Positions 48,121 through 58,689 of a stretch of 64,000 nt of DNA are shown in pieces (the first letter of the stretch is position 1; every line of letters starts with the position of its first letter). Below the pieces are notes generated by a model that saw only the letters and a program-made list of their open reading frames with translations, made no database searches and was not told where the DNA came from. A program made the position numbers and the translations under genes. Source of the DNA: Cycas panzhihuaensis (lineage: Eukaryota; Cycadophyta); NCBI GenBank assembly GCA_023213395.1, contig CM041465.1:139011741-139075740 (forward strand), read 5' to 3'.

Positions 48121-49500
48121 CCTAGCAAGGTCATTAAGGTTGGGATGGAATGCTCTCCTGATGAGGTAAGGGAGTATTCCCTTTTGTTCCAGGAGTTTCG
48201 AGATATCTTTGCATGGGATTATTCTAACATGAAGGGAATTGACCCCTCCATTATCACTCATAATCTCACTACCATTCCTGGCACCCATCCCGTGCGTTAG
48301 AAGTAGCGTCCTCTTCACCCTAAGCTTTCAGCCACCGTTAAGATAGAGGTCAAGAAGCTGTTGGATGCTAGACTTATCACTTCTATCGATTACCCCAAGT
48401 GGGTATCCAACATTGTTCCCATTGCTAAAAAGAACGGGACCATCCATATATGCGTTGATTTTCGTGATATTAACAACGTTTGTCCTAAGAACAACTTTCG
48501 ACTCCCTTTCATCGATCAAATCATTGATCGAACCATTGGATTCAAAGTTATATCCTTGATGGACAGCTTCTCTGGCTACAACCAGATCTAGATATCTCCC
48601 GAAGACCATCACAAAACGGCCTTCACCACCCAGTGGGGTACCTTTGCCTATAAGGCGATGCCCTTCGGTCTTAAAAATGCAGGCGCTACTTATCAAAGAG
48701 CAATGCATTTCATCTTCCATGACCTCATCGATAATACATTGGAGGTCTTCATGGATGACATGATGGGTCTCTCACGTGTTAGGGCCCATCATTCCTCTGA
48801 CTTGTGGGCTATCTTCACACGGTGCCACAAGTATCATGTTAGCCTAAACCCACTCAAGTGTGCGTTTACCATTACTTCTGGTAAACTCCTTGGATTTCTT
48901 GTGTCAAAATAAGGAATCTAAATTGACCCTGACAAGGTCAAGGCAATCCTTGATATGCCGCCTCCTAAGACCCAACGATAGATTAAGTCATTCCTAAGTA
49001 GGCTTGTTTTCCTTAGGTGATTCCTAGTAGACTTTGTCGTAAGCGCCAAACCCCTAGCGAACCTATTGAAGAAGGGAGCCCCATTCGTTTGGTCTGATAA
49101 GGCCTAACAAGCCTTTGAAGGACTTAAGGAAGCCCTTGCTTCCGCTCCTACGTTGGTGACCCCTTGTTTTGATAGGCCCTTCATTCTTTATATCTCGGCG
49201 ACTGATTAATCCCTGGGCGCTATGTTGGCCCAGGAGGAAGACTCAGGAGTCGAGAGAGCTATCTGCTTCATCAGTCGCACCCTTGTGGCTGCTAAACTTA
49301 ACTATTCTCCAACCGAGAAGGAATGTCTCTCCTTAGTCCATGCGACCAAGAAGTTTAGACATTACTTGCTTGGTAATACTACCAAGGTGACCATCCAGTC
49401 CGATCCCTTGCGATATCTATTTACTCATTCAGACTTGATGGGTAGGGCTAGCTGTTGGGCTGTCCTACTTCAAGAGTTTGACCTCTATATCGTAAACTAG
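48121..49500 (+). pseudogene. gypsy-C reverse transcriptase and RNase H
   Basis: The RT is nearly full length. Blocks are VREYSLLFQEFRDIFAWDYSNMKGID, RPLHPKLSATVKIEVKKLLDA, YPKWVSNIVPI, ICVDFRDINNVCPKNNFRLPFIDQIID, MDSFSGYNQI (motif A Asp), AFTTQWGTFAYKAMPFGLKNAGATYQRAM, VFMDDMMG (FMDD box, about 48748-48765) and LNPLKCAF. RNase H is readable as FILYISATD, AICFISRTLVAAKLNYSPTEKECLSLVHATKKFRHYLL and IQSDPLRYLF. Stops at 48298, 48304, 48589, 48910, 48919 and others. The pair at 48910 and 48919 is shared with gypsy-A but not with B. Confidence 0.9.
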
Positions 49501-50891
49501 AAATTGAAGAAAGGAATGGTAGTGGCTGAGCAACTCGCAGATGCCCCTATTCCTAACTCGCTCGATGCCCCTGTTGATGATTCCCTTCTTGATGAGTCTA
49601 TCTTGACTATTCAGGACATCCCTCCCCATCCACTCGTCGACAATGAGTGGTATGGTGACATTGTGTGGTATCTCATGTAACAGCAATACTGCCCTGATGC
49701 TAGTAGTAAAGTTAGATCTCATATCCAGACTTATGCTAGGCAATACTTCCTCATGGATGAAGTATTGTACAAGAGGTCTTTCGATGGGATCCTTCTTTGC
49801 TACGTCACCACTGACGAAACTGATCAAATACTTCGTGAATGCCATCATGGCATTTGCGGGGGCCACTTTAGGGGCCAATCCATAGCCTAGAGGATCCTCC
49901 GTATGGGTTACTTTTGGCCGTCCCTCTTTAAGGACACCCATGCTTTTGCCCTGAGGTATCAACGATTTCAGGAACACAATACATCTCCTATGTGCCTTCC
50001 GAGGTCCTTCACCCTATCATATCTCCATGGCCTTCTGCTCAGTGGGGTCTAGACCTCATTAGAGCTATCTCCCCACCTTCTTCGTCATATCACAAGTTTA
50101 TCTTGACTGCCATGAAATACTTTACTAAATGGGCGGAGGCCATCCCTCTAGTTACTACCCTTAGTAAGATGATAGCTACCTTCGTTTACCAACACATCAT
50201 TTGCTATTTTGGGATTCCTGATGTCCTAATCACCGACAACGGAACCCCCTTCTGCAACAAGGAGATGGATGAGCTTTGTGAGAAGTTCAAGATTTCTCAC
50301 AGAACTTCTTCTCCTTACTATCCTCAGGTAAATGGTCAAGTGAAGTCGTTCAATAAGACTCTCATTAATATTCTAAAGAAAACTATCACTCAGTCTCAAA
50401 GAGACTGGCACCTATAACTCCCTTCTGCTTTGTGAGCTTACTGCACCTCTATCTGTTCCGCCACGGGAATGACCCCGTTCTCCTTGGTTTACAGTACTGA
50501 GATGGTACTCCCGTTGGAAGTGGAGATTCCTTCCTTGTGAGTTTCTCTTCGGGGTCTCATCGATGAGGAGTCGATCCGCCAGGCTCACCTCCTTGACCTC
50601 GAAGCTTTGGAGGAGAGACGTTTAGCTGCCTATCAGGCTAACCTAGCATCCAAAGCCCGCTCACAAACAACCTACGATAAACATCTTTGTTTTTGTCCTT
50701 TGTTTCCTGGGGACCACGTCCTCAAATTAGAGTATCTTCATGACCGCTTGGCTAAATTCATGTCCAAATGTGTTGGCCCCTTTGTCGTTATTGAGACCCT
50801 TAGTAATGGTGCTTATAGGATCGCCACCTTGGAGGGTCTTGAGTTTGAAAAAGCTGTTAACAGAAAATTCCTTAAGAAATTCTACTCGTGA
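49501..50891 (+). pseudogene. gypsy-C integrase with Lys in place of catalytic Glu
   Basis: The zinc-binding part is ECHHGICGGHFRG with RYQRFQEH, where both Cys of the CxxC pair are lost. The core reads WGLDLIRAISPP (first Asp), ITDNGTPFCNKEMDELCEKFKISHRTSSPYYPQVNGQVKSFNKTL: second Asp at about 50233, then AAG (Lys) at 50343-50345 after exactly 35 intervening residues, where Glu is required. GMTPFSLVY and the C-terminal block DHVLKLEYLHDRLAKFMSKCVGPFVVIETLSNGAYRIATLEGLEFEKAVNRKFLKKFYS end at the TGA at 50889. 49992-50417 and 50607-50891 are open. Confidence 0.9.
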
Positions 50892-51674
50892 CCTCGTCGT
50901 CACCCTATTTTTGCTCTGAAATGAGCTTAAACTACTATCTTAAGTTTGTTCCCATTTCTCCCAGCCACGAGTGGAATGACGGCTTAGGATGGCCTCTCTC
51001 GTTTCTTTCTAGTTCCTCCTGCAGAACCCTCATTCCCATTTTCCTTAGGACCTTGTCCTCCTATTTGGGCATCCCCCAGTTTGGACGACACTCTGGAGTA
51101 TCGTCACTCCCCTCTTACTCGGTATTTCCTTTGCATATTTCGCTATGCTCCTATGTGGACATGCGTGTCGCCCTATTTCCTAACCCCACATACGTCTATC
51201 ACGTCTACTCATGGTGGTCATGTGTGCTCCTATTAGGTATATAGCCCTACATGAAAGGAAATGTTTGCAACCTAAACAAATGCCATAATACAAAGCTTGT
51301 ATAATAATCAGCTCAAAATATAACTATACAATTATCATGTACCCATGCACCCACACACATATAAATAAGTAAGCAAACATGTATATCATCCATCACACAT
51401 TATGATACACCTCATCATATGCCAAAATGGGGTACCAATCACCCTGTCTATATATATACAACAAAATCATGTGTCATATCATACATGTGGTATGGTACAT
51501 TATCTATAGGAAGTCAGTGTCCTTACAGGGAGGGGTACAATCATGTGGCTATATATGGTGACCCCCTGGACGCTTGTGCTTTCCCCTGTCCAAAATAAAT
51601 ACATGTGTACTACTCTACTATTGCCCTGCTCCTAGTGCATTATCTCCTGGTCGGTGTGATCTCTATCTTAGGGA
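50892..51674. other. Untranslated spacer between gypsy-C integrase and antisense PMD gene
   Basis: Carries AATGAGCTTAAACTACT (50920-50936), followed by AAGTTTGTTCCC, the left copy of the direct repeat around the module. A/T-rich CATATATA words at 51290-51500 mark the 3' flank of the antisense gene. No coding region seen. Confidence 0.6.
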
Positions 51675-54017
51675 CTACATCCCTCCGAGACTCCTCCTGA
51701 GTCTCTGTGAGCTCCCTGCCTCACTCCCCTCGTCCTGTGGCCTCCTCGGGGTCATCACTACTCTGTGAGTCTGCGTCCTGCTCCATGTCGACCTCGATGC
51801 CATGTCATCCACTAGTCGATCGTATTGCACCTGGATATGATCCTGCTCTATCTCTATGAGGCAGAGCCTCTTCTCCATCCCCCAAAGTCTCTCCTCTAGC
51901 ACTATCACCTGGATATGGTTTCCCATATCCCCTCTAGCTCCTCCCTGAGCCTCCAGTACCTGCACTCGTGCCTGTAGGATGTCCCTCTCAGCTCGGATGG
52001 CGTCCATCTCATCCTGTTGTCGTCCTGCACACACCTTGTGCTCTTGAGACTCTGCCACCTATATGTCTCTCACCCGTATCAATGGGGTCAAAGCTGCCGT
52101 GTGATCGCCTGCCACTTTGGGCTCATCTCCTACCTGGATGGGAGGCTGTCCCTCTGCGTAGGCCTGAGGGAATATCTGTCGGACTACTACCTCCACTAGC
52201 CTCTGCATATCTATCATACCTGCAATGCAGCATGCCACGTATCAGTCCATGTCTATATGGATATCAAACCAAAATTAAGCAACATGTGTATTGGGCAATC
52301 AAATGACGAAAGGAAGTGGTTATGTCTCACCTGGTGTGGCTATCGACTCCTTGACTTGGGCGACTGCCTCTCCCTCTGGCACTCCACCAACTGCTGGTAC
52401 CTCCTCTGCCACGGCCTCAGCTCCTAGAGCATCCCTCCTCTCTAGGATTGGTGCTGCCATGACCTCTTCGGATCTCCTGACGATCCGTAGCCTCCGAGCC
52501 CAGGTCACCGGGTCTCTCATCTCTCTAGCTCCTAATAGGCCTACCTCTCCGTCGGCAGCCCCAGATGGACCTACTCCTCTACCTGCTGTCCCCGATGGAC
52601 TTGCCTCTCCTGCAGATCATGATGGGCTAGCCCCATCACCTCCATCTTTGCCCTCATCGTCTCCTGGGGCACCCCTGCTCCTCCTGCCTCATCATTGCTA
52701 TACCACCTGACTGCCCTATACGGATCTGCTATATAGTTTGTCATGGTGAGGAGGTCTAGTAATGTGGCCTCCACCGAGCATCAGACATGAGCCTGGTCCT
52801 CTGTCCCTCTCAGCCTAGTCTGCCATCTGTGAACCATCGGGGCCCACTCTGTGATAGGGTGTGGTCCCCCTATTGGTGCCATTGATCCAAAGTGGTCGAA
52901 AAACCAACACTGTAATAGTCTGCTATATGATAGTCCTCCCCAGCTTGCTACTCTGATGGCGTCTAACTGTGCGACGAGGTTCGCCGCTATCAGGGTGGCC
53001 TAGTCCATCATCTCGCCTACCTCGCATCGGCGTACTGCATCCACCCATCCTCTTGGGATGTCCCTATAGTTCTATTTCTAGGAAATCAAGAACATAATAC
53101 ATAAGGTAATCAATTTCCTCACTCGAGGAATCCCTGACATGACCATAGCCTGGAGAGGAACCCATCGCCTCTTCCATCTGTCTGAGCCTATAAAGAACGT
53201 CGCTGCCTCTTTGTGTGCTGCCTCATTGTTAAGCAGTGCTCCTAGTGCCACCGACTCGATTCTTGATGCCGCCAGTATCCTCCTAATGTCTCCCAGTGTC
53301 ACCGTCACATCTCCCACCTGGGGTAGGTGGAAGACGTGTCTCCTCCTATCCCAGTGTGATATAATATCTATCAGTAACCACTGGTCTGACATGTATTGAG
53401 GTGTCCTCACCACCTTCAGTAACCCGTATCTCTGTAGGACTCCCTTGTCCTCCTTGCTCATCATCTCGATGAAGCTCAACATAGCTATGCCTATGTTCTC
53501 CCAGTTGTCCACTATGATCACAGCCTGCAAACATCATGAAACTAGTCAGATCTTAGCCTATATTGGCTCTCTATCCCTTTGACTATCCATCAGCTCTACC
53601 TGATCGAGATTTGGGGCCCCTCAAGCCCCTATCTTCTTTTTTCTGATTACGCCTTGCACGACTAAACTTTGCGATGCAGTAGAGTTTGGCACAGGTCTGG
53701 CGACCGAGGCCTCGTGGCAAAGATTGCGGTAGCGATCTTCTTGGCAGTGCGGACACCCCCAAAAGGGGGTGTTTTCCCTGCCAAAAACTCAAAAAAATTC
53801 TCCTTGGGTGGGCCCGACAGGGCCCACTGGGACCAGGGCTGCCTAATACCCTGGTCCTGCCTCTCTTTGGGTCCAGTTCGAACTTCAAGAGGCCTTTTTC
53901 TACCCTTATGGGGCCTAAAACTTACACGAAAAACTATAAAAAATAATAAATTTGAAATCACGAGATGGGTTAGGTTTTCTAAGATCCACTCACTAGATCT
54001 GGCCTGGCACTCGTCAT
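51675..54017 (-). pseudogene. gypsy-C antisense plant mobile domain gene, three exons (best copy)
   Basis: Exon 1 is 54017-53994 (MTSARPDL), intron 1 is 53993-53525 (GTGAGT...TTTGCAG, branch-like CTGAC 21 nt before the end). Exon 2 is 53524-52331, intron 2 is 52330-52220 (GTGAGA...TTGCAG, branch-like CTGAT). Exon 3 is 52219-51675. Exon 2 opens AVIIVDNWENIGIAMLSFIEM and holds PMD blocks: GVLQRYGLLKV, LLIDIISHWDRRRHVFHLPQVGDVTVTLGDIRRIL, RDIPRGWVDAVRRCE. A Gly/Glu/Pro/Ser linker and exon 3 (RLVEVVVRQIFPQAYAEGQ, QARVQVLEAQGGARGDMGN, EERLWGMEKRLCLIEIEQDHIQ) follow. Removing the introns keeps the frame at each join. Stops at 53080 (shared with A and B) and one linker frameshift break it. Known: PMD occurs in plant genes and transposons. 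Inferred: expressed as a spliced antisense mRNA. Confidence 0.83.
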
Positions 54018-54177
54018 CTTGTCTCGATGGTCCCGACAGCTGTCCCCCGACTCCGATCTAACAGTCAGATCTCTACCCGCGTGCCTCTGAAGTTGGGTAG
54101 TACTCTGCTGCGTAAGGGAATGGCTCTGGATTTGCTCGAGAGCCTGTGAAAATGAATCTCGTTTTCATCGATTTTCC

Positions 54178-54187
54178 TTATATAGGC
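54178..54187 (-). promoter_or_regulatory. TATA box of the gypsy-C antisense PMD gene
   Basis: On the minus strand the sequence reads CCGCCTATATAAGGAAAA, about 160 bp upstream of the exon-1 ATG (54017). GC-rich sequence precedes it, and gypsy-B has TTTATAAA at the equivalent place. Transcription would run away from the second RNase H and antisense to gag-pol. Confidence 0.6.
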
Positions 54188-54725
54188 GGGGACTCTGATG
54201 GGCACTCTCTCCATTTTCACCCTCGTGACAGCCCTTTGGATCATCTCTTACCCCCGATCATCTTTGCCTTTTGGCCCTGTCTCCTATTATGCTCCCGTAG
54301 CCTTCGCATCGCTCCTTCTTGTAGATGCATTTATGGCACCCTACCAATGCATCTTTCGTAAGGCCCTTTTGCCTCGTTTTGCATGCCGCTCCTGTGCATG
54401 CCCGAGTTTATACTCGTTTGGCTCGTTTCGCCATCCTAGAATCATTTTTGTAGCCCGTTCTTGCCCCTGGGGTCTCCAAAGAGAACACTCCTTCCATTCG
54501 GAGTCATTCTTTGCTTTCCAAAGCAACCTTTGGTACTTAAGGGTGCCATTTTTTCCGCCCACTCTCAGGTAGCGGTCGGATAACCTGCTCTTATCCTTGG
54601 GTAGCCTCATTGCTAGGTCCTCCTACCCTTCATGGCCATTCATTGCTTGCCTTACAAGCCTCTTTTTGCTTTGACTCTTATATTACTATATATTTTCACT
54701 ATCGAGACTTTTTCCGTCACCATCT
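54188..54725. other. Spacer between divergent PMD and RNase H frames of gypsy-C
   Basis: About 540 bp without a recognised domain. It lies between the TATA box of the antisense gene and the ATG of the second RNase H, so it could hold signals for both. Confidence 0.45.
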
Positions 54726-55148
54726 ATGTCTCTCTTCATCTTTACCAACGTCAAAAGTCGCGGTAATCCTGGACCTTCTGCTGCCGCTTGGATTCTTCGC
54801 AGCTCTTCCGGACATGACTTCTTACATTCCAGAATCTTCCTCCCTAAGGCTACCAATAACGAAGCTGAGTACACGACTGTTATTGAGGCCCTCACCGACG
54901 CGCTCCGTTTCCATCATAGATCGATTGTTCTTCTTTGCGACTCCCAGGTGGTGGTGTCCCATCTCACCTAGGTTTACCAGATACAATGCCCTCACTTGAG
55001 AGCCCTCGCTTCAACTGCCTGATCTTTTTTGGCATGTATCCAGTCTGTTGACATCTGACATATTCCTTGGGCCCTCAATGCTGAGGTAGATAGTCTCATT
55101 CGCCTCATCCTTAAGCACCGCCTTCCTCTTCTTGTTGACCATCCCTAA
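54726..55148 (+). pseudogene. gypsy-C second (archaeal-type) RNase H
   Basis: MSLFIFTNVKSRGNPGPSAAAWIL begins the domain; the first catalytic Asp is Asn here. ATNNEAEYTTVIEALTDAL holds the Glu, LLCDSQVVVSHL the next Asp and LNAEVDSLIRLIL the last. Stops at 54969 and later interrupt it. About 130 residues is a normal RNase H length. It has its own ATG and is far from RT, so it would need separate expression or re-initiation. The same place and form occur in A and B. Confidence 0.87.
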
Positions 55149-55562
55149 GACTTATCTAGTTGCTATGTCGCCCAAGCCTCAAGCCGTCATGTACATCACC
55201 TAACGATCCATTTGCACCTCTAAAAGCTAGCTGCTAATGAGGTTAAACTATGGTGACTACCAAGTTTGTTCACTTATCTCTCTTACCTGACATCATCTTG
55301 CATCTCTTCACATTTTCATGATGGGGGCAGCCCCCTCATCCTTCTAGCTTCCGGTCGATTCCCAGGTGGCACATAGGCAGCCCCTATTTTGTCTCCACCT
55401 CTATCCTCATATCCATGTGTTCTGCCACGACACTTGCTGGCACCCTTGTCTCCTGTTATGATCATGATTTATATATATATACATGCACACGTGCTAGTGA
55501 TAGTTGTTTTGCCAGCATTCGCCATCGCACCACGCTCGGCGGCGAGGCTCACCGCCATAAGG
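55149..55562. other. gypsy-C 3' untranslated region with purine run
   Basis: AATGAGGTTAAACTATGG (55236-55253), followed by AAGTTTGTTCAC, is the right copy of the direct repeat around the module. TGATGGGGGCA at 55319-55329 is a purine run. About 230 bp of further sequence precedes the LTR at 55563. Confidence 0.55.
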
Positions 55563-58290
55563 TGTTTCCCAGCTACTGGGAATGGATACGAATAGATTAA
55601 CTCAGGTAAGCCCATGTATGCTTCTCCCTTTTCACTTGCATCATTTCTTGGAAAGGTTGACAGAAGTGTTCCCTCATTGCATGACAGCTTGCTTCATTTA
55701 CGTGATTACTTTGCATTTGTTGCCTGTTCATGTTGCCCGTCATATCGTGAGCCTGTGACGACCCAGCGAGACCTACCTTTCCACAAGGTAGGCATCCCCA
55801 TGGCACTATACGATCTTCCATGTTGTCTCTATACTGCCTCAGTTCCTTATTGGTCTGTATGATCCGTTCGTACCCTGACCTTGACTGCTTAGTACCTCGT
55901 TCTGGGATATTTGCTCATTGATATTTGCTTGCCTCTGTCCAAGTACTTTCTGGACTATCTCAGCCACCTAGACAGGAGCGCCATCCCCTCCTAGGCTTGC
56001 CAAATCATCTCCCAAAGCTCTTGGAACCTAGAATTCTGCCATTTTGGCTTTCTAGTCTCGCACCACTATAAACTTAGCGGTATCGCAAAGTTTACCATAG
56101 TGCGACTGTCATCAGTTATTTTTTTAAAAACTGTCATAGAAATTCTCACTTTTTCCATGGAATTGCCACATGTCCTCACATCCACCTCAGCCCTTTTCGC
56201 GCTCTATTTGTTCACTTAGGGCTGCGATGGGTATAAGTATTCAAACCCTCTTCATTTTGAAGGACTCTTAGGTCATATTTTGCTCTCAAGATAGCTGTTT
56301 TTCTACTGCAGCCATTGCTCTCCTGCTCCTTCTACTACAGGTGTTCCTACAGGCCTATGTTTCCCGTAACCTCAGGCCAGGACTCACCTGCAACTATTTG
56401 CTTCCATAGTGGGAAGCCTCTTTCTAGGTTTCATCAAGCGATTTTGGTGCTGATTCTTCCACAACTCGCCCAGCAGTGCTCCTTTTAGCTGTTCGTTGGA
56501 TTTGCCTTCTGCAAACCCCTACAGGGGCCCTCCTTCTTGCTATTAGTAGGTGTAGATCTATCATACATCTACCCAACAGGTCTTACCAACTCTTTTCTTC
56601 TATTTTTTGGTGAGTGACTCCCTGTTTGGATCCATTTCTTGCTTTATTTACCCATTTCCTTCAGTTTTCGCCATTGAAAAGATGTCTTTCCATAGTGTTT
56701 GATTTGCTACTTCTTGGCTCCACCTTTCCTTCAATGATTTTCTTCAAGAGAACAATGAGAGAAGAATCCCAAGGCTGGGTGAAGAGAGTAGGGTGGGGCA
56801 ACCCCCCTTTTAGTCCTTCTCTCCAAGGGTAATCCCTTCCCACCTTCTCTTCTCTCATTCCATGTTCTTCTTGAGATTATTAGGAGAGATTGAGCCCTAG
56901 GGCAGCACTGGATTATCAGCATATGTAGCCACTTGCTGCACTGATTCCAGGCCTACTCGCCTCCCGTTTGGACCCCCATAGAGTCCCCCATGTTGTTGGA
57001 TACCCCTTCATTCTCATTAGTAAGGGTTAGAGCACTGGATTGCTGCCCATAGCAACTCTGTGTCTTGCTTTCTTCCCAAGACCTTGTTGCTCTTTCCTTG
57101 GCATCTCTTGGCCATCCTTAGTAGCCTTTACCCACTACCTTGCTGTGTTTACGAGTCGTGTGGAGATTTCAGTAGAGGGTTAGCCATCCTGAGGATTGCC
57201 TTGCACCATTTTTCTTGATGCGTAGCCTTGTTTGAGAGAGAGTTCTTAGGGTTTGTTACAGCAGTTATCTTTCTCTAAGATTCTAACGTTAGTAGCACTT
57301 ATATATACTTGCATATACATAGGTTATCTCTTGCAGCCCTTTCTTGGAAGGGATAGGTTTGTGCATGTGCGATTCTGCATGGCTCTTGCAAAGGTATGAA
57401 GCGCTCAGATCTGGGTAAGGTTCTTTGTTTTGCTCTTTGCTTTTGTTCATTCCTTTCGCAAAGGGGAAGGTAAGGAAGCCCCTCCATCATCCGTGGGCTT
57501 GGTGAGGACGTGCATGGCGTATGGGTGAGTCCTTCCATCAGTTGCTATATCTCTCAGGTACGTACTTCTCTCTTTTGTCCCCACTTTGCTTTTTGCACTT
57601 TTAGTTGAGGTCTACGCATTAGTTAAATTGGTCACACATAAAAAAGAAACGGAAAATAACATCTTTTACTTATATTTATATGTTTACACATCACGCACCA
57701 TATCCACATAGGAAAAGGACCTATAGGAGATTTCCTCTTTCCTTTTCCTTGGTTTTCAAACCCTTCCCTCGCCCTTTTGGCTCACTTCTGCTTGATTTTG
57801 TTTGCTTGCGCACGTGATACCATTCCCATTTCCTTTGATTGTTCCTTTTTCGAATCATGAAGGGAGGTTTTGGGTTGGTTGTTCACTCCCACTCCCTTCT
57901 CCTCTTCTTGGTTCTATTTACTTGGTCAAATAACTAAGAAGATCCTAGCCACATCGTAGGCTCCCACCTACCTTATTTCTGCTCGTTTCCCTACGCCATA
58001 GGGAAACCTTTGAGGATTTCTTTCCTCCCCTTCCAGCCATCTAAAGGTGGGAGGACTTTCCTCCTAAGTCTATCTAGGCTACCTCTCTTACTTTCCCTCT
58101 TCCTCTTCGAGGTAGGGAACCACTCTCAAGTAGTTGGGTATCATCTGCATGTTCTAAACTCGTGCTCCGGCGCACAGGGCGCCCTGCGTGGTACTCACTT
58201 TGCTTGTAGGTTTTCGTCTGCACCCCCGTACTGCTATCGATCATCATTATTCCTACCTAGCTAGGTGATTATCTCGTATATGCGTATCCA
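55563..58290 (+). repeat. gypsy-C 3' LTR (2.73 kb)
   Basis: It starts TGTTTCCCAGCTACTGGG and ends GTATCCA. It aligns with 41309-44055 throughout. TATA box GGTATAAGTATTC at about 56231; conserved AGAGGGTTAGCCATCCTGAGG near 57174 and GGGAAGGTAAGGAAGCCCC near 57465. Confidence 0.93.
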
Positions 58291-58689
58291 CTATCTTGTA
58301 ACCATCATCTAAAGAGGTTCTACTACTAAGAGGGTAAGTGTTTCCCATAATTTGAGAATATCATAGACATCATAACAACATACAAGTGAAGGTATGTGCT
58401 TGGTCTGTACTCAACATAGCTTAGTATAGCTTAGAGTCATCATTTGATAAATATATACCCTTGTTTACCTATTGATTTGTTAGAATGATGATTTTGACCA
58501 TGGTCAATGGCTTTAATATTGTCCCTTTGAGCTTGATGAGTTAAGAACAATCTATTACTACCTTTGTAAGGTATATTTCATCCTTCTCTTTCTTTATTCA
58601 TGTCTTTCTCCTTCTTACCTTACTTTGTTGGATTTATTTTCCTCTAATTTGATTTATTTTAACTTATTTTTTTCTCATTCCATTAAGTT
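58291..58689. other. Unassigned flank of gypsy-C
   Basis: No gene. AAGAGGGTAAG followed by TGTTTCCCATAATTTGAGAAT at about 58330-58362 resembles a decayed gypsy LTR start after a purine tract and may be the lost 3' LTR edge of gypsy-B. The rest is A/T rich. Confidence 0.3.

Larger units (their letters stand above)
41309..58290 (+). mobile_element. gypsy-C: full-span Tat/Ogre-like LTR retrotransposon
   Basis: 16,982 bp from TATTTCCC (G to A in the TG start) to TCCA. The order is the same as in gypsy-A, but the LTRs belong to a different subfamily. Flanks CCATT (41304-41308) and CTATC (58291-58295) match at 3 of 5 positions, so the duplication is weak. It lies in the 3' part of gypsy-B. Coding regions are better kept than in A: protease, RT and RNase H share one frame from 46540 to 49500 with scattered stops. 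Confidence 0.88.

Noticed and set aside
48115-48720. Minus-strand frames over gypsy-C RT
   Set aside because: Antisense shadows; the plus frame carries FRDIN, DSFSGY and FMDD motifs.
53583-54061. Several GC-rich frames on both strands in intron 1 of the gypsy-C PMD gene
   Set aside because: No domain, no matching frame in gypsy-A, and they lie within the predicted intron and its edges.
41304-58295. Claim of a perfect target-site duplication for gypsy-C
   Set aside because: CCATT and CTATC agree at only 3 of 5 bases. Age-related change is possible, but the data do not prove it.
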